Source: JACDBZ01 sp038233215 (GTDB taxonomy: Bacteria > Chloroflexota > Limnocylindria > QHBO01). From it: a DNA stretch of 35,700 nt. Both the position numbers and the translations under genes were made by a program. Positions 15,449 through 23,916 of this stretch are shown here, piece by piece. How positions within the stretch are numbered: the stretch's first letter is position 1; every line of letters begins with the position of its first letter. The stretch is taken from positions 1 through 35,700 of the forward strand of contig JBBSML010000026.1 of NCBI GenBank assembly GCA_038233215.1, in the 5' to 3' direction. A model generated the notes under the pieces. The model saw only the letters and a program-made list of their open reading frames with translations, was not told the origin of the DNA and ran no database searches.

Positions 15449-16288
15449 GTGACCACCGATTGGACGACCGAGACGAAGGGCACCAGCGAGTACGCCGAGG
15501 TCAATAGCATCAGCCTGTACTACGAGACGCACGGGGCCGGCCGGCCGATGATCCTGCTGCACGGCGGGCTCGGCTCGGGCGAGATGTTCGGACCTATCCT
15601 TCCCGCGCTGAGCCAGCGCCATCAGGTCATCGCGGTCGACCTCCAGGGACACGGGCGCACGGCCGACATCGATCGGCCCATCGACATCCGGCTCATGGCT
15701 GACGACATCGGGGCCCTCATCGATCACCTCGGACTGAAGAAGCCGGATGTCGTCGGCTATTCGCTCGGCGCCGGAGTCGCGTTCTTCACCGCGGTGAAGT
15801 ATCCCGACAAGATCCGCAAGCTTGTCGTGGCCTCGATGAACTTCCGGCCGGACGCGCTGGATCCGGAGATCCGCGCGCAGGCGGGCCAGGTGAGCTCGGC
15901 AGCGTTCGGGTTCATGAAGGACACACCGATGTACGAGCTTTACCAGCGCGTCGCGCCGCACCCAGAGGATTTCCCTCTCCTGCTTGACAAGATCGGAGAA
16001 GCGATGGCGAAGGACTTCGACTTCACCGAGGAGGTGCGTGGGCTTCAGGTGCCGACGCTCCTCGTGGCAGCCGATGCCGACATGGCGCCGCCGAGCCACT
16101 CCGTCGAGATCTTCAAGCTGCTCGACGGCGGACTGCGCGACGGCGGCTGGACGGGCGAAAACCGTCCGAAGGGCGGACACGCCCTGGCGATCCTGCCCAG
16201 ACTGACCCATTACGACATCTTCGCCTCTCCCCTCTTTACGGCGGCCGCCCTCGATTTCCTGGACGGGCGAGGCCAACACGAGGGCTAA
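15449..16288 (+). CDS. Alpha/beta hydrolase
   Basis: 279 residues. 'YYETHGAGRPMILLHGGLGSGEMFGPILPALSQRHQVIAVDLQGHGRT' is the classic N-terminal region with the HGG oxyanion motif. 'VVGYSLGAGVAFFTAVKYPDKIRKLVVAS' holds the nucleophile Ser in G-Y-S-L-G. 'LVAADADMAPPSHSVEIFKLL' carries the Asp and 'KGGHALAILP' the His, so the catalytic triad is complete. The GTG at 15449 is preferred because GAGGAG (15438-15443) precedes it. An in-frame ATG at 15431 lies upstream of that site. Divergent from vapBC. Substrate unknown. Confidence 0.9.
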   Translation: MTTDWTTETKGTSEYAEVNSISLYYETHGAGRPMILLHGGLGSGEMFGPILPALSQRHQVIAVDLQGHGRTADIDRPIDIRLMADDIGALIDHLGLKKPDVVGYSLGAGVAFFTAVKYPDKIRKLVVASMNFRPDALDPEIRAQAGQVSSAAFGFMKDTPMYELYQRVAPHPEDFPLLLDKIGEAMAKDFDFTEEVRGLQVPTLLVAADADMAPPSHSVEIFKLLDGGLRDGGWTGENRPKGGHALAILPRLTHYDIFASPLFTAAALDFLDGRGQHEG

Positions 16289-16387
16289 CCGACGGGACTC
16301 GGCCAATCAGTGACGAGGTCTCCGGCAATGCTCGACCTCCAGGACCTGCCCACCGCAACCGCGCATCGCGGACGCCATGACGAAACG

Positions 16388-16573
16388 CTTCGGTCATTTG
16401 CCGGCATGGTGGTCATCTGTCCGCGCCGATGCGCCCGTTCAGACACTTGCCGCCATGGTGAGCGTTAGCGGGAAGATACACTCCGTCACTCCCCGCCTGA
16501 GCGTGGGTTTGGCTCGGTCCGACCGAATCTATCGGCTAATGCTCATCCACACGACACTTGTCCTAAAGCGGCC
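16388..16573. repeat. Dispersed repeat R2, copy 2
   Basis: 186 bp matching 6949-7136 along the whole length with an estimated three quarters of positions identical by eye. Again it lies shortly upstream of a small regulatory or VOC-type gene (here the VOC gene at 16621) and fills most of a 332-bp gap. No gene is seen inside. Confidence 0.75.
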
Positions 16574-16620
16574 GAATGGCCAGCGCGCAGCCCGAGAGAA
16601 TTGAAGGAGTGACCAGGCAC

Positions 16621-17040
16621 ATGAAGTATCGAATCGAGGCGATCACCCTTCCGGTCAGCGACGTGGACCGCGCGAAGGCGTTCTACGAGCAGGCGGGCTG
16701 GCCGCTGGACGTCGACACTGAGCCGGCCCCGGGCATGCGGGTCGTGCAATTCACGCCTCCCGGCTCAGACTGCTCGATCACCTTCGGTACCGGGATGCCA
16801 CAGTCCGACCCGGGTTCGTATCGGAGTACCTACCTCGTCGTCGCCGATATCGAGCCGGCGCATCGTGAGCTGACCGAGCGCGGCATCCCCGTGAGCGACA
16901 TCTTCCACTTTGGGCCGGAGGGCCAGACGGCGGGTGTCGATCCAAAGCGAGCCAATTTCGGCTCCTACGCCACCTTCGCCGATCCCGATGGGAACACCTG
17001 GCTCCTCCAGGAGGTGCCCAGTCGCGCCAGCGACGAGTAG
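16621..17040 (+). CDS. VOC family protein
   Basis: 139 residues: 'IEAITLPVSDVDRAKAFYEQAGWPLDVDTEPAPGMRVVQFTPPGS' and 'YLVVADIEPAHRELTERGIPVSD' with the end 'GSYATFADPDGNTWLLQEV', where the final Glu is the metal-ligand position. The insertion with 'FHFGPEGQTAGVDPKRANF' is typical of a glyoxalase-like subgroup common in soil bacteria. GAAGGAG at 16602-16608 precedes the ATG at 16621 by 12 nt; a GTG at 16609 abuts that site and is less likely. Substrate unknown. Confidence 0.87.
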   Translation: MKYRIEAITLPVSDVDRAKAFYEQAGWPLDVDTEPAPGMRVVQFTPPGSDCSITFGTGMPQSDPGSYRSTYLVVADIEPAHRELTERGIPVSDIFHFGPEGQTAGVDPKRANFGSYATFADPDGNTWLLQEVPSRASDE

Positions 17041-17180
17041 CCCTGACTGACGTCCGATGCAGCCACGGTTCTGCCACAGAATCTTTAACTCGAGGGGCTG
17101 AATCCACTACCGTACGGACGCTGATTGCCCACCACCCGAGTCCGTGAGTGGGTCGTCGCAGAAACGGAGGAGACAATCTG

Positions 17181-17324
17181 ATGGTTCGACGCTCGACCGG
17201 GGAAGGCTCGTCGAATCCGAGCCTGGCCGATGGAACAGGGCTTGACCACCTCGCGGCGCTCGTGGGTGGCCAGGTTTTCATGCTGGCCACGGCCGCGCAG
17301 GCGGCTGTACCAGCCGGAAGCTAG
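17181..17324 (+). CDS. Possible 47-residue small protein
   Basis: An ATG at 17181 is preceded by GGAGGAGA (17167-17174), a strong ribosome binding site. The frame gives a short Gly/Ser-rich start and a hydrophobic second half 'LAALVGGQVFMLATAAQAAV' before a stop 9 bp ahead of the next gene. No family is recognised. The hydrophobic half could be one membrane segment. It fits between two VOC genes in the same direction and may be a leader or a small membrane protein. Confidence 0.35.
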   Translation: MVRRSTGEGSSNPSLADGTGLDHLAALVGGQVFMLATAAQAAVPAGS

Positions 17325-17332
17325 GATCGAAT

Positions 17333-17689
17333 GTGGTGAGGGTTGGCTTCATCGTCATCCGCGTCGATGACCTCCAGCGGCAGATGGAGTTCTGGTCCGC
17401 CGCACTTGACTACGTGCCTCGGGAGGAGAACGACGATGACTTCGTCCTGATGCGCCCGAAGGATGGCATCGGGCCCAACGTCTCGCTCGACCAGGTGCGC
17501 TCGACGGTGCAGGTGCCGCCGCGCATCCACCTGGACCTGTACACCGAGGACCAGGCCGGTGAGGTCGGACGCCTGCTCGCCCTGGGAGCCACCGAGGTGC
17601 ACTGGGACAAGCGACCGGCGGACGCCGATTACGTCATCCTCGCCGATCCCGAGGGCAACCGCTTCTGCGTGGTGGACACCAGCAGATGA
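17333..17689 (+). CDS. VOC family protein
   Basis: 118 residues. 'VGFIVIRVDDLQRQMEFWSAALDYVPREE' and 'PPRIHLDLYTEDQAGEVGRLLALGATEVHW' are followed by 'YVILADPEGNRFCVVD', placing it in the Glyoxalase_6-like VOC subgroup in which the last metal-ligand residue is often not conserved. GTG at 17333 or the next GTG at 17336 is the start. It ends 31 bp before the ABC ATPase, so co-transcription is possible, although a functional link is not obvious. Confidence 0.85.
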   Translation: MVRVGFIVIRVDDLQRQMEFWSAALDYVPREENDDDFVLMRPKDGIGPNVSLDQVRSTVQVPPRIHLDLYTEDQAGEVGRLLALGATEVHWDKRPADADYVILADPEGNRFCVVDTSR

Positions 17690-17720
17690 TATCCAGCTGC
17701 TCCATCGGTCCTCCCGTCGA

Positions 17721-18650
17721 ATGATCCAGGTACAGCAGCTGGTCAAGCGCTACAAGCAGGCGGAACGTAACGCCGTCGACGGCATCTCGTTCGACGTGAA
17801 GGCGGGCGAGTTCTTCGCCCTGCTCGGGCCAAACGGCGCCGGCAAGACGACCACGATCTCGATTCTCACCACGACGATCGCGCCGACCAGCGGCACCGCG
17901 ACGATCGACGGGCTGGACATCGTTCGGGAGGCGAGCGCCGTGCGACGGAGGGTGGGAATCATCTTCCAGCGGCCCAGCCTCGACAAGAATCTGACCGGCG
18001 AGGAGAACGTCCGATTCCACGCCGTGCTGTACGGCGTGTATCCGTATGCACCGAGTCATCGGCTGATGCCCGCGGACTACCGCCGGCAGGTGGCCGAGCT
18101 TGCCGCGATCGTCGGCATCGGCGACGAGATCTTCGCGCCGATCAGGACCTATTCCGGCGGGATGAGTCGCAAGCTCGAGATCGTACGTAGCCTGATCCAT
18201 CGGCCGCGGGTTCTGTTCCTTGACGAGCCGACGTCCGGCCTCGACTCACCGAGCCGGCGCGCACTGTGGAGCTACCTGGAACGGGTTCGCCGCGAGAGCA
18301 ACACCACGATCCTGCTCACGACGCATTACCTCGAGGAGGCCGAGCAGGCCGACCGGATCTGCATCATCGATCACGGACGCGTCGTCTCCTACGGGACCCC
18401 GGCCGCCATCAAGGCCGACCTGGTCGAGGAATTCGTACTGGTCGACACGGCCGAGCGGCTCGAGCTGCGCGCCGAGCTCGCCCGCCTGGGACTTCCCTAC
18501 TCGGGCGACGGTCCGTTTCGCATCGAGCTCGACGGCCGCGGCACGCATGCCGTGCTGAAGTCGATCGACACGCCGCTCAACGTGGTCCAGACGCATATGC
18601 CGACCCTGGAAGATGCGTACCTCGAGATCGTGGGGCAGACCGATGCATGA
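17721..18650 (+). CDS. ABC-2 type exporter, ATP-binding subunit
   Basis: 309 residues of the DrrA/CcmA-type drug or lipid exporter ATPases. Walker A 'GPNGAGKT' at 36-43, the Q-loop in 'GIIFQRPSLDKNLTG', the signature 'YSGGMSR' from residue 144 (Tyr in place of the usual Leu), Walker B 'VLFLDEPTSGLD' and the switch His in 'LLTTHYLEEAE'. The C-terminal 80 residues are the regulatory extension common in DrrA-type subunits. Its end overlaps the permease start by 8 nt, so the two are one transport unit. Substrate not predictable. Confidence 0.93.
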   Translation: MIQVQQLVKRYKQAERNAVDGISFDVKAGEFFALLGPNGAGKTTTISILTTTIAPTSGTATIDGLDIVREASAVRRRVGIIFQRPSLDKNLTGEENVRFHAVLYGVYPYAPSHRLMPADYRRQVAELAAIVGIGDEIFAPIRTYSGGMSRKLEIVRSLIHRPRVLFLDEPTSGLDSPSRRALWSYLERVRRESNTTILLTTHYLEEAEQADRICIIDHGRVVSYGTPAAIKADLVEEFVLVDTAERLELRAELARLGLPYSGDGPFRIELDGRGTHAVLKSIDTPLNVVQTHMPTLEDAYLEIVGQTDA

Positions 18651-19422
18651 GCTTTCCGCCGTCCTGGCAATCGCGCACCGCGACGTCGTGAAGCTGTTGC
18701 GCGACCGGACGCGGATGATCTCGGATTTCGTGTTCCCGCTGATCTTCATCGGCGTACTGGGATCCAGCCTCCAGGCTGGGTTCGGCGGGGCAACCCAGTT
18801 CAACATCCTGACCTTCGTCTTCACCGGTGTGCTGGCACAAACCTTGTGGCAGTCATCGGCGATGGGCGTCATCAGCCTCATCGAGGATCGCGAGAACGAC
18901 TTCAGCCAGGAGATCTTCGTCTCCCCCATCTCGCGCTATTCGATCCTGGTCGGCAAGGTGCTGGGGGAGTCACTGGTGGCGTTGCCGCAGGGCTTCGCCA
19001 TCCTGGTCTTCGGCCTCGTCATCGGCGTCCCGCTGTCACTCGCGGCGGTGCTCGCCCTGGTCCCAGTCGTCCTGATCATCACCGTGTTCGGAGGCGCGTT
19101 CGGCGTGCTGGTCCTGTCACGCCTCCCGAACCGCCGGGCGGCGACGCAGATCTTCCCGTTCATCATGCTGCCGCAGTTCTTCCTGGCCGGCGTCTTCAAC
19201 CCGATCGGCGAGCTTCCCCCGCCGCTCGAGATCGCCTCGCGCCTTGCGCCGATGCGCTACGCGGTCGACTTCCTGCGCAACGCCTACTACGGCATCCATC
19301 CCGAAGTTGTCGAGGTTCCGCTCACGCCCATCGGGATGAACCTCGCGATCATCGGCGGCCTGTTCGTTGTCTTCATCGCGATCGGCACGGCGCTCTTCGT
19401 GCGGGCGGAGCAGAACCGCTGA
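18643..19422 (+). CDS. ABC-2 type exporter, membrane subunit
   Basis: 259 residues with about six membrane segments, beginning with a cytoplasmic amphipathic stretch 'AIAHRDVVKLLRDRTRMISDFVFPLIF'. 'LIEDRENDFSQEIFVSPISR' is the conserved cytoplasmic loop of ABC-2 permeases that contacts the ATPase, and 'FIMLPQFFLAGVFNPIGELPPPLEIASRLAPMRYAVDFLRNAYYG' is the typical late segment. The start at 18643 overlaps the ATPase gene by 8 nt. A homodimer with two ATPases would be expected. Confidence 0.93.
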   Translation: MHELSAVLAIAHRDVVKLLRDRTRMISDFVFPLIFIGVLGSSLQAGFGGATQFNILTFVFTGVLAQTLWQSSAMGVISLIEDRENDFSQEIFVSPISRYSILVGKVLGESLVALPQGFAILVFGLVIGVPLSLAAVLALVPVVLIITVFGGAFGVLVLSRLPNRRAATQIFPFIMLPQFFLAGVFNPIGELPPPLEIASRLAPMRYAVDFLRNAYYGIHPEVVEVPLTPIGMNLAIIGGLFVVFIAIGTALFVRAEQNR

Positions 19423-19432
19423 CGGCAGCTCC

Positions 19433-19786
19433 TTACATCGGGCTCATGAGCTGGAAGTAGTTGTCGTCCGGGTCAGAGAACGTCGCGATCATGCCGTCGG
19501 GCGAGCCACCCGGGTTGTACGGCTCTCGAACGACCGTGGCGCCGGCCTCCTTGAGCCGATCGAAATCTCCCTGGACGTCGGCGCTCTCGATGTTCCAGAT
19601 CAAGCGCCCGGGATGCGCATTCTTGCCGGTGACCTCGTCGTGCGGCCCGACGGTCATCCAACCATTGCCGAGCTGCCACCCGGTATAACCGCTGTCTTCC
19701 ATGGTGGGCTTACCAAGAAGCCTGGTGTAGTACTCAGCCAGGCGCTTCGGATCCTCGGACCCGATCAGGATGCTATTGAAGTTCAT
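19433..19786 (-). CDS. VOC family protein
   Basis: 117 residues: 'SILIGSEDPKRLAEYYTRLLGKPTMEDSGYTGWQLGNGWMTVG' and 'RLIWNIESADVQGDFDRLKEAGATVVREPY' with the end 'MIATFSDPDDNYFQLMSPM'. In place of the usual final Glu there is Gln in 'YFQLM', which is a frequent subgroup feature and suggests a non-glyoxalase role. AAGGAGGA lies 5 nt upstream of the ATG at 19786, an excellent ribosome binding site. It converges with the ABC permease with 10 bp between stops. Confidence 0.88.
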   Translation of the reverse strand: MNFNSILIGSEDPKRLAEYYTRLLGKPTMEDSGYTGWQLGNGWMTVGPHDEVTGKNAHPGRLIWNIESADVQGDFDRLKEAGATVVREPYNPGGSPDGMIATFSDPDDNYFQLMSPM

Positions 19787-20032
19787 GCTTTCCTCCTTGC
19801 TTTGACCAGTCGGTTTCCATGTCGGTGGTAGGACGATCGAGAGGCTGCGATCTCATCGGTCAGGCGTTGACCTGGCCGGTCGGCAGCCCATTTGCGAACG
19901 CGACTCTTGCCAACAGATGAGGCAACCATGCGCCTAAGGGTGATCCCCGGTGGCGCATTACCCGATTCATGCTGCATCACAGCACAGGAACCAGTCCTTG
20001 CGCGCCTGGCTGGCCGATCTATCGGCGTTCTG

Positions 20033-21076
20033 CTACTTGGCCTTCTTGGACTTTGCTGACTTGCCCGGCTGCTTCGTGCCCTTTCGCGTGCCGCGCTTGC
20101 CGCCGGCTCCGACCAGCTTTGCCAGCTCCGGCTGAAGTTCCTCGCGGAAGAAGCGGAAGAATCCTTCCTGGTCGGGGCCGACCTGGTGGATGTAGACGCT
20201 CTGGACGCCGGCATCGACGAGTTCGCGAACGGCGTCGACATACGGCTTGACGTCGGGGCCGATCGGCGTCTTCTCAGCCAGCATCTCCGGGGTAACGAGG
20301 CTGGAAGCCTGCTCGAAATGCTGCGGAAGCGGCAGCTCCTGTGAGAGCTCGCCCGGCACGCCGGCGTTCGGCCAAATCTCGTGCAGCGTCCGCTTGCCCT
20401 TCTCTGCGGACGACGCCCAGCAGCAGGTCACCTGGCCGTAGATCGGCTTGTCCTCACCACCGCAGTCGCGGAAGCCACTGATCACCTCGGCATCCGGCGA
20501 CGTGATGATCAGGCCGTCTCCGTGCCTGCCGGCCAGGGCGGCGGATTCCGGACCCTGCGCCGCGACCATGATGCGCGGCGGCTGCTCTGGCAGCGTGTAG
20601 ATGCGAGCATTCTCGACGATGTAGTGCTCGCCCTGGTGGCTGTAGAGCTTGCCCTTCCACAGGGACCGCATGATCTCCATCGACTCGATGAGCATCTCGC
20701 TCCGATCAGCGTATGGCGGCCAATGATCGCCGAGAATGTGCTCGTTCAGGTTCTCGCCGGTGCCGATACCGAGGAAGAATCGGCCTTCGAAGAGGTCGGC
20801 GGTGGTCGCGGCGGCCTGGGCAATGATCGCCGGGTGAATGCGGATCATCGGGCATGTGACGCCCGTCCCCACCTCCAGCGTCTGCGTTTCGCGAGCGATC
20901 GCCCCCAGGACGGTCCACACGAACGGCGAATGTCCCTGGGCGTCCACCCACGGGTGATAGTGGTCACTGATCAGGGCGAACTCGAAACCCGACTCCTGGG
21001 CCATGGCGGCATTGCGAACCAGGTCGGCAGTCGCGTGCTCCTCACTGCTGAGGGCGTATCCAAAGCGCACATTCAT
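20033..21076 (-). CDS. LLM class F420-dependent oxidoreductase (G6PDH-like subgroup)
   Basis: 347 residues of the luciferase-like TIM-barrel family. 'RFGYALSSEEHATADLVRNAAMAQESGFEFALISDHYHPWVDAQGHSPFVWTVLGAI' is the characteristic start of the F420-dependent G6PDH-like subgroup. 'LFEGRFFLGIGTGENLNEHILGDHWPP' and 'IMVAAQGPESAALAGRHGDGLI' follow as expected. The protein probably reduces or oxidises a small substrate with coenzyme F420; which one is not clear. The last 20 or so residues are a Lys/Gly-rich tail not typical of the family. It is divergent from the P-type ATPase, with 95 bp between the starts. Confidence 0.9.
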   Translation of the reverse strand: MNVRFGYALSSEEHATADLVRNAAMAQESGFEFALISDHYHPWVDAQGHSPFVWTVLGAIARETQTLEVGTGVTCPMIRIHPAIIAQAAATTADLFEGRFFLGIGTGENLNEHILGDHWPPYADRSEMLIESMEIMRSLWKGKLYSHQGEHYIVENARIYTLPEQPPRIMVAAQGPESAALAGRHGDGLIITSPDAEVISGFRDCGGEDKPIYGQVTCCWASSAEKGKRTLHEIWPNAGVPGELSQELPLPQHFEQASSLVTPEMLAEKTPIGPDVKPYVDAVRELVDAGVQSVYIHQVGPDQEGFFRFFREELQPELAKLVGAGGKRGTRKGTKQPGKSAKSKKAK

Positions 21077-21171
21077 GTCGGCGCTTCATGCATGACGGGT
21101 GCCGATTGTCCTGTGGGAGCTTCAGGCCACTGGAGCGCGCTGAACTCAATCCGCAGCCCGAGGTGCCTACC

Positions 21172-23253
21172 ATGGCAAGACAATCTACGCTGGACCAGGA
21201 CATGGAACACAGCTCCGACCTCCCCGCCGATGCGCACCGTGCACCGCTCCACGACTCGGAGCAGGGAGGGCACGCGGCACACGATAAGCACGCCGGCCAT
21301 GATCCCGAGGCGTTCAAGCGCCAGTTCTGGATCGTCCTGCTGCTGACCATCCCGGTCGTCATCTGGAGTCACGAGGTCCAGATGTGGCTGGGTTACACCG
21401 CTCCGGTCTTCCCGGGCTCGGAATGGATTCCCGCGGCGCTCGGAACCGTCATCTTCCTCTACGGCGGAAAGGTCTTTCTGGACGGCGCGCGCGTTGAGCT
21501 CGGTGACCGCCAGCCGGGGATGATGACCCTCATCAGCCTGGCGATCCTGGTCGCCTTCGTCGCGTCATGGGCGGCCACGCTCGGCGTATTCGAGGTCGAC
21601 GTGTGGTGGGAGCTCGCGACCCTGATCACCGTGATGAGCCTGGGCCACTGGATCGAGATGCGCTCCATCATGCAGGCGCGAGGCGCGCTTGCCGCGCTGG
21701 CCGAGCTCCTGCCCGACGACGCGGAACGCATCACGGGGAGCGGCACCGAGATGGTGAAGTTGCGCGAGCTGCGGACCGGGGACGTGGTCCTCGTTCGGCC
21801 AGGGGGTCGAGTGCCCGCGGACGGTTCGATCACCGAAGGCTCCGCGGACGTCGACGAGTCGATGATCACGGGAGAGTCGCGCGCCGTCGGCAAGGAACCG
21901 GGCGACAGCGTCGTGGCCGGAACCGTCGCGGCCGGAGGCAGCCTGCGCCTGCGGGTGACCGCGGTCGGAGATGACACCGCGCTCTCCGGCATCATGCGAC
22001 TCGTCGCCCAGGCGCAGGCTTCGAACTCACGCGCCCAGGTCCTGGCCGATCGTGCAGCGGCCGCCCTCTTCTACGTCGCGCTCATCGCAGGCGTCCTGAC
22101 GCTGGGAACGTGGACCCTGCTGGGGCAGCCCGAAGAGGCGCTCATCCGTACGGCGACCGTCCTGGTCATCGCGTGCCCGCACGCGCTGGGACTCGCGATT
22201 CCCCTGGTCATCGCCATCAGCACCACGCTCGGCGCCCGAAATGGGCTGCTGGTCAAGGACCGCCTGGCCCTGGAGCGGGCGAAGGATCTCGATACGGTCA
22301 TCTTTGACAAGACCGGCACGCTGACCCGCGGCGAGCCCGTGCTCTCGGCCGTCACGGCGGCGCCGGGCATCGGTGAAGAAGACGTGCTCGCCCTGGCTGC
22401 GGCAGTCGAGGCCGATAGCGAGCATCCCCTGGCCCGAGCCATCGTGCGCGGCACCGCACAACGCGGGGTTTCCGCGCTGCAATCGAACGGCTTCGAAAAC
22501 CTGGCGGGGCGCGGCGCCCGAGCAACCGTGGATGGCCGCGAGGCCTTCGTGGGCGGCCCTCGCCTGCTTTCGGAGCTTGAGATCCAGGTGCCGGACGTGC
22601 TTCGGACGGTGACCGACGGTTGGTCGAACGCCGGACGCAGCGTGCTGCATGTCATCGCGGACGGCAGGGTCCTGGGCGCCGTCAGCGTCGAGGACGAGAT
22701 CCGACCCGAATCGATCGAGGCCGTTCGCCAGCTGCATGCCAAGGGCCTTCGGGTGGCCATGATCACCGGTGACGCGCAGTCGGTGGCGGAGACCGTCGCA
22801 AAGCAGATCGGCATCGATGAGGTTGCCGCGCAGGTGCTCCCCGCCGACAAGGCCGATGCGGTGCGCCGCTTCCAGGCCGGTGGACGCAAGGTCGCCATGG
22901 TCGGCGACGGCGTCAACGACGCGCCGGCGCTCGCCCAGGCAGATGTCGGCATCGCCATCGGCGCCGGGACCGATGTGGCCGTCGAAGCCGCGGGGATCGT
23001 CCTGGTACGCAGTGACCCGCGCGACGTGGCCTCCGCGATCGAGCTGTCGCGGGCGAGCTATCGCAAGATGATCCAGAACCTGGTCTGGGCCACCGGCTAC
23101 AACGCGATCGCCATCCCGGTCGCTGCCGGCGTGCTTGCGCCCGTCGGCTTCATCCTGCCGATGAGCATCGGTGCACTGGTGATGAGCGTCTCGACCATCG
23201 TCGTGGCCGCCAACGCACAGCTGCTTCGCGGCCTTCGCCTCTCTCCGGCGTAG
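21172..23253 (+). CDS. CopB-like heavy-metal P1B-type ATPase
   Basis: 693 residues. The membrane metal-site motif is C335-P-H (not CPC), the mark of the CopB or P1B-3 subgroup that exports copper or silver ions. Other landmarks are TGES at 233-236, DKTGT with phosphorylated D379, the 'SEHPLARAI' HP motif, and 'MVGDGVNDAPA' with GDGVND at 578-583. In place of heavy-metal-associated domains the N-terminus has a His-rich stretch (several His between residues 10 and 45), as in other CopB proteins. The ATG at 21172 is chosen since it precedes the His-rich region; GAGGTG stands 6 nt upstream. No cop regulator or chaperone is adjacent. Confidence 0.93.
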   Translation: MARQSTLDQDMEHSSDLPADAHRAPLHDSEQGGHAAHDKHAGHDPEAFKRQFWIVLLLTIPVVIWSHEVQMWLGYTAPVFPGSEWIPAALGTVIFLYGGKVFLDGARVELGDRQPGMMTLISLAILVAFVASWAATLGVFEVDVWWELATLITVMSLGHWIEMRSIMQARGALAALAELLPDDAERITGSGTEMVKLRELRTGDVVLVRPGGRVPADGSITEGSADVDESMITGESRAVGKEPGDSVVAGTVAAGGSLRLRVTAVGDDTALSGIMRLVAQAQASNSRAQVLADRAAAALFYVALIAGVLTLGTWTLLGQPEEALIRTATVLVIACPHALGLAIPLVIAISTTLGARNGLLVKDRLALERAKDLDTVIFDKTGTLTRGEPVLSAVTAAPGIGEEDVLALAAAVEADSEHPLARAIVRGTAQRGVSALQSNGFENLAGRGARATVDGREAFVGGPRLLSELEIQVPDVLRTVTDGWSNAGRSVLHVIADGRVLGAVSVEDEIRPESIEAVRQLHAKGLRVAMITGDAQSVAETVAKQIGIDEVAAQVLPADKADAVRRFQAGGRKVAMVGDGVNDAPALAQADVGIAIGAGTDVAVEAAGIVLVRSDPRDVASAIELSRASYRKMIQNLVWATGYNAIAIPVAAGVLAPVGFILPMSIGALVMSVSTIVVAANAQLLRGLRLSPA

Positions 23254-23319
23254 AGCAGGCGATCGGGCGAGCGGGCGAGCAGGCGAGCGGGCGCTCATCT
23301 CCGCCGGGGTCCGCGCGGC
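23254..23319. repeat. Short GC-rich imperfect tandem repeat
   Basis: Between the ATPase stop and the kinase stop, GGGCGAGC or GGCGAGCG is repeated about four times with small changes. It is a low-complexity spacer between convergent genes, with no clear hairpin. Confidence 0.4.
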
Positions 23320-23874
23320 TCAGGCGATGAGCGCCTCGGCGGCCCTCGCGATGAGCTCGTCGACCGTTTGCTCTGGCCTCTGGGCAGAAGTGTCCAGCCA
23401 CAACCCGATCCGCGGCGTTCGGTTGCGGAGCGCATCATCGAGCTCCGCGACCGTCCACGGGTCGTACGCCTTCTTGTCGCGCATCGATTCCCGCTGCTCA
23501 ACCGCCTCCTGGCTCGGCAGCAGTCCCACAACGTACAGGGGTCGCGATCGAATGCGCTCGATCTGGGCGGCGAGATCCGCCTCCATGAGCACGTCCTGGT
23601 AGGCAACCGCGAAGCCGGCTTCGGCGTAGAGATCCGCCGCGGCGGCGGCCAACCGGTAGCGGAGCTGAAGCTGGTTGATGGCATCCGCGCGAAGGTCGGG
23701 AAGCATGTTTGCCCCGCCACTGACGATGAGCCGCCTGAAGAGGTCGCCGCGCAGATGGACCGATTTAGGCAGACGTTCGGCCAGGAGCTGCGCGGTGGTG
23801 GACTTGCCGGCCGCCGGGATGCCGGTGATGAGAACCACAGATCCCGGTGCGAATTGCGAAGTAGTGATCGACAT
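23320..23874 (-). CDS. Small P-loop kinase-like ATPase
   Basis: 184 residues. 'GSVVLITGIPAAGKSTTAQLLAERLPKSVHLRGDLFRRLI' gives Walker A (GIPAAGKST, residues about 18-26), then an Asp in 'RGDLFRR' typical of small nucleoside- or antibiotic-type kinases, and 'VAYQDVLMEADL' as Walker B-like. 'EAVEQRESMRDKKAYDPWTVAELDDALRNRTPRIGLWLDTS' forms the lid and C-terminal part. It resembles chloramphenicol phosphotransferase-like and zeta-toxin-related kinases of the AAA_33 type, but the substrate is unknown and no antitoxin is adjacent. It converges with the ATPase and is divergent from the M3 peptidase. Confidence 0.82.
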   Translation of the reverse strand: MSITTSQFAPGSVVLITGIPAAGKSTTAQLLAERLPKSVHLRGDLFRRLIVSGGANMLPDLRADAINQLQLRYRLAAAAADLYAEAGFAVAYQDVLMEADLAAQIERIRSRPLYVVGLLPSQEAVEQRESMRDKKAYDPWTVAELDDALRNRTPRIGLWLDTSAQRPEQTVDELIARAAEALIA

Positions 23875-23904
23875 GGCATAGAGCAGGATGCCTCACGCCG
23901 CGGG

Positions 23905-23910
23905 TACGAT
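23905..23910 (+). promoter_or_regulatory. -10 box, leaderless promoter of M3 peptidase
   Basis: GGTACGAT with TACGAT exactly 6 nt before the ATG at 23917. The same GGTACGAT stands before the GTG at 27358. Confidence 0.5.
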
Positions 23911-23916
23911 GCGCCG

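Noticed and set aside
22027..23298. 423-codon minus-strand open frame
   Set aside because: Antisense to the P-type ATPase with all its motifs; no family resemblance.
23320..23874. Zeta-type toxin or chloramphenicol phosphotransferase
   Set aside because: Walker A and general shape fit, but no antitoxin is next to it and no substrate-specific motif could be recognised, so only 'P-loop kinase-like' is claimed.
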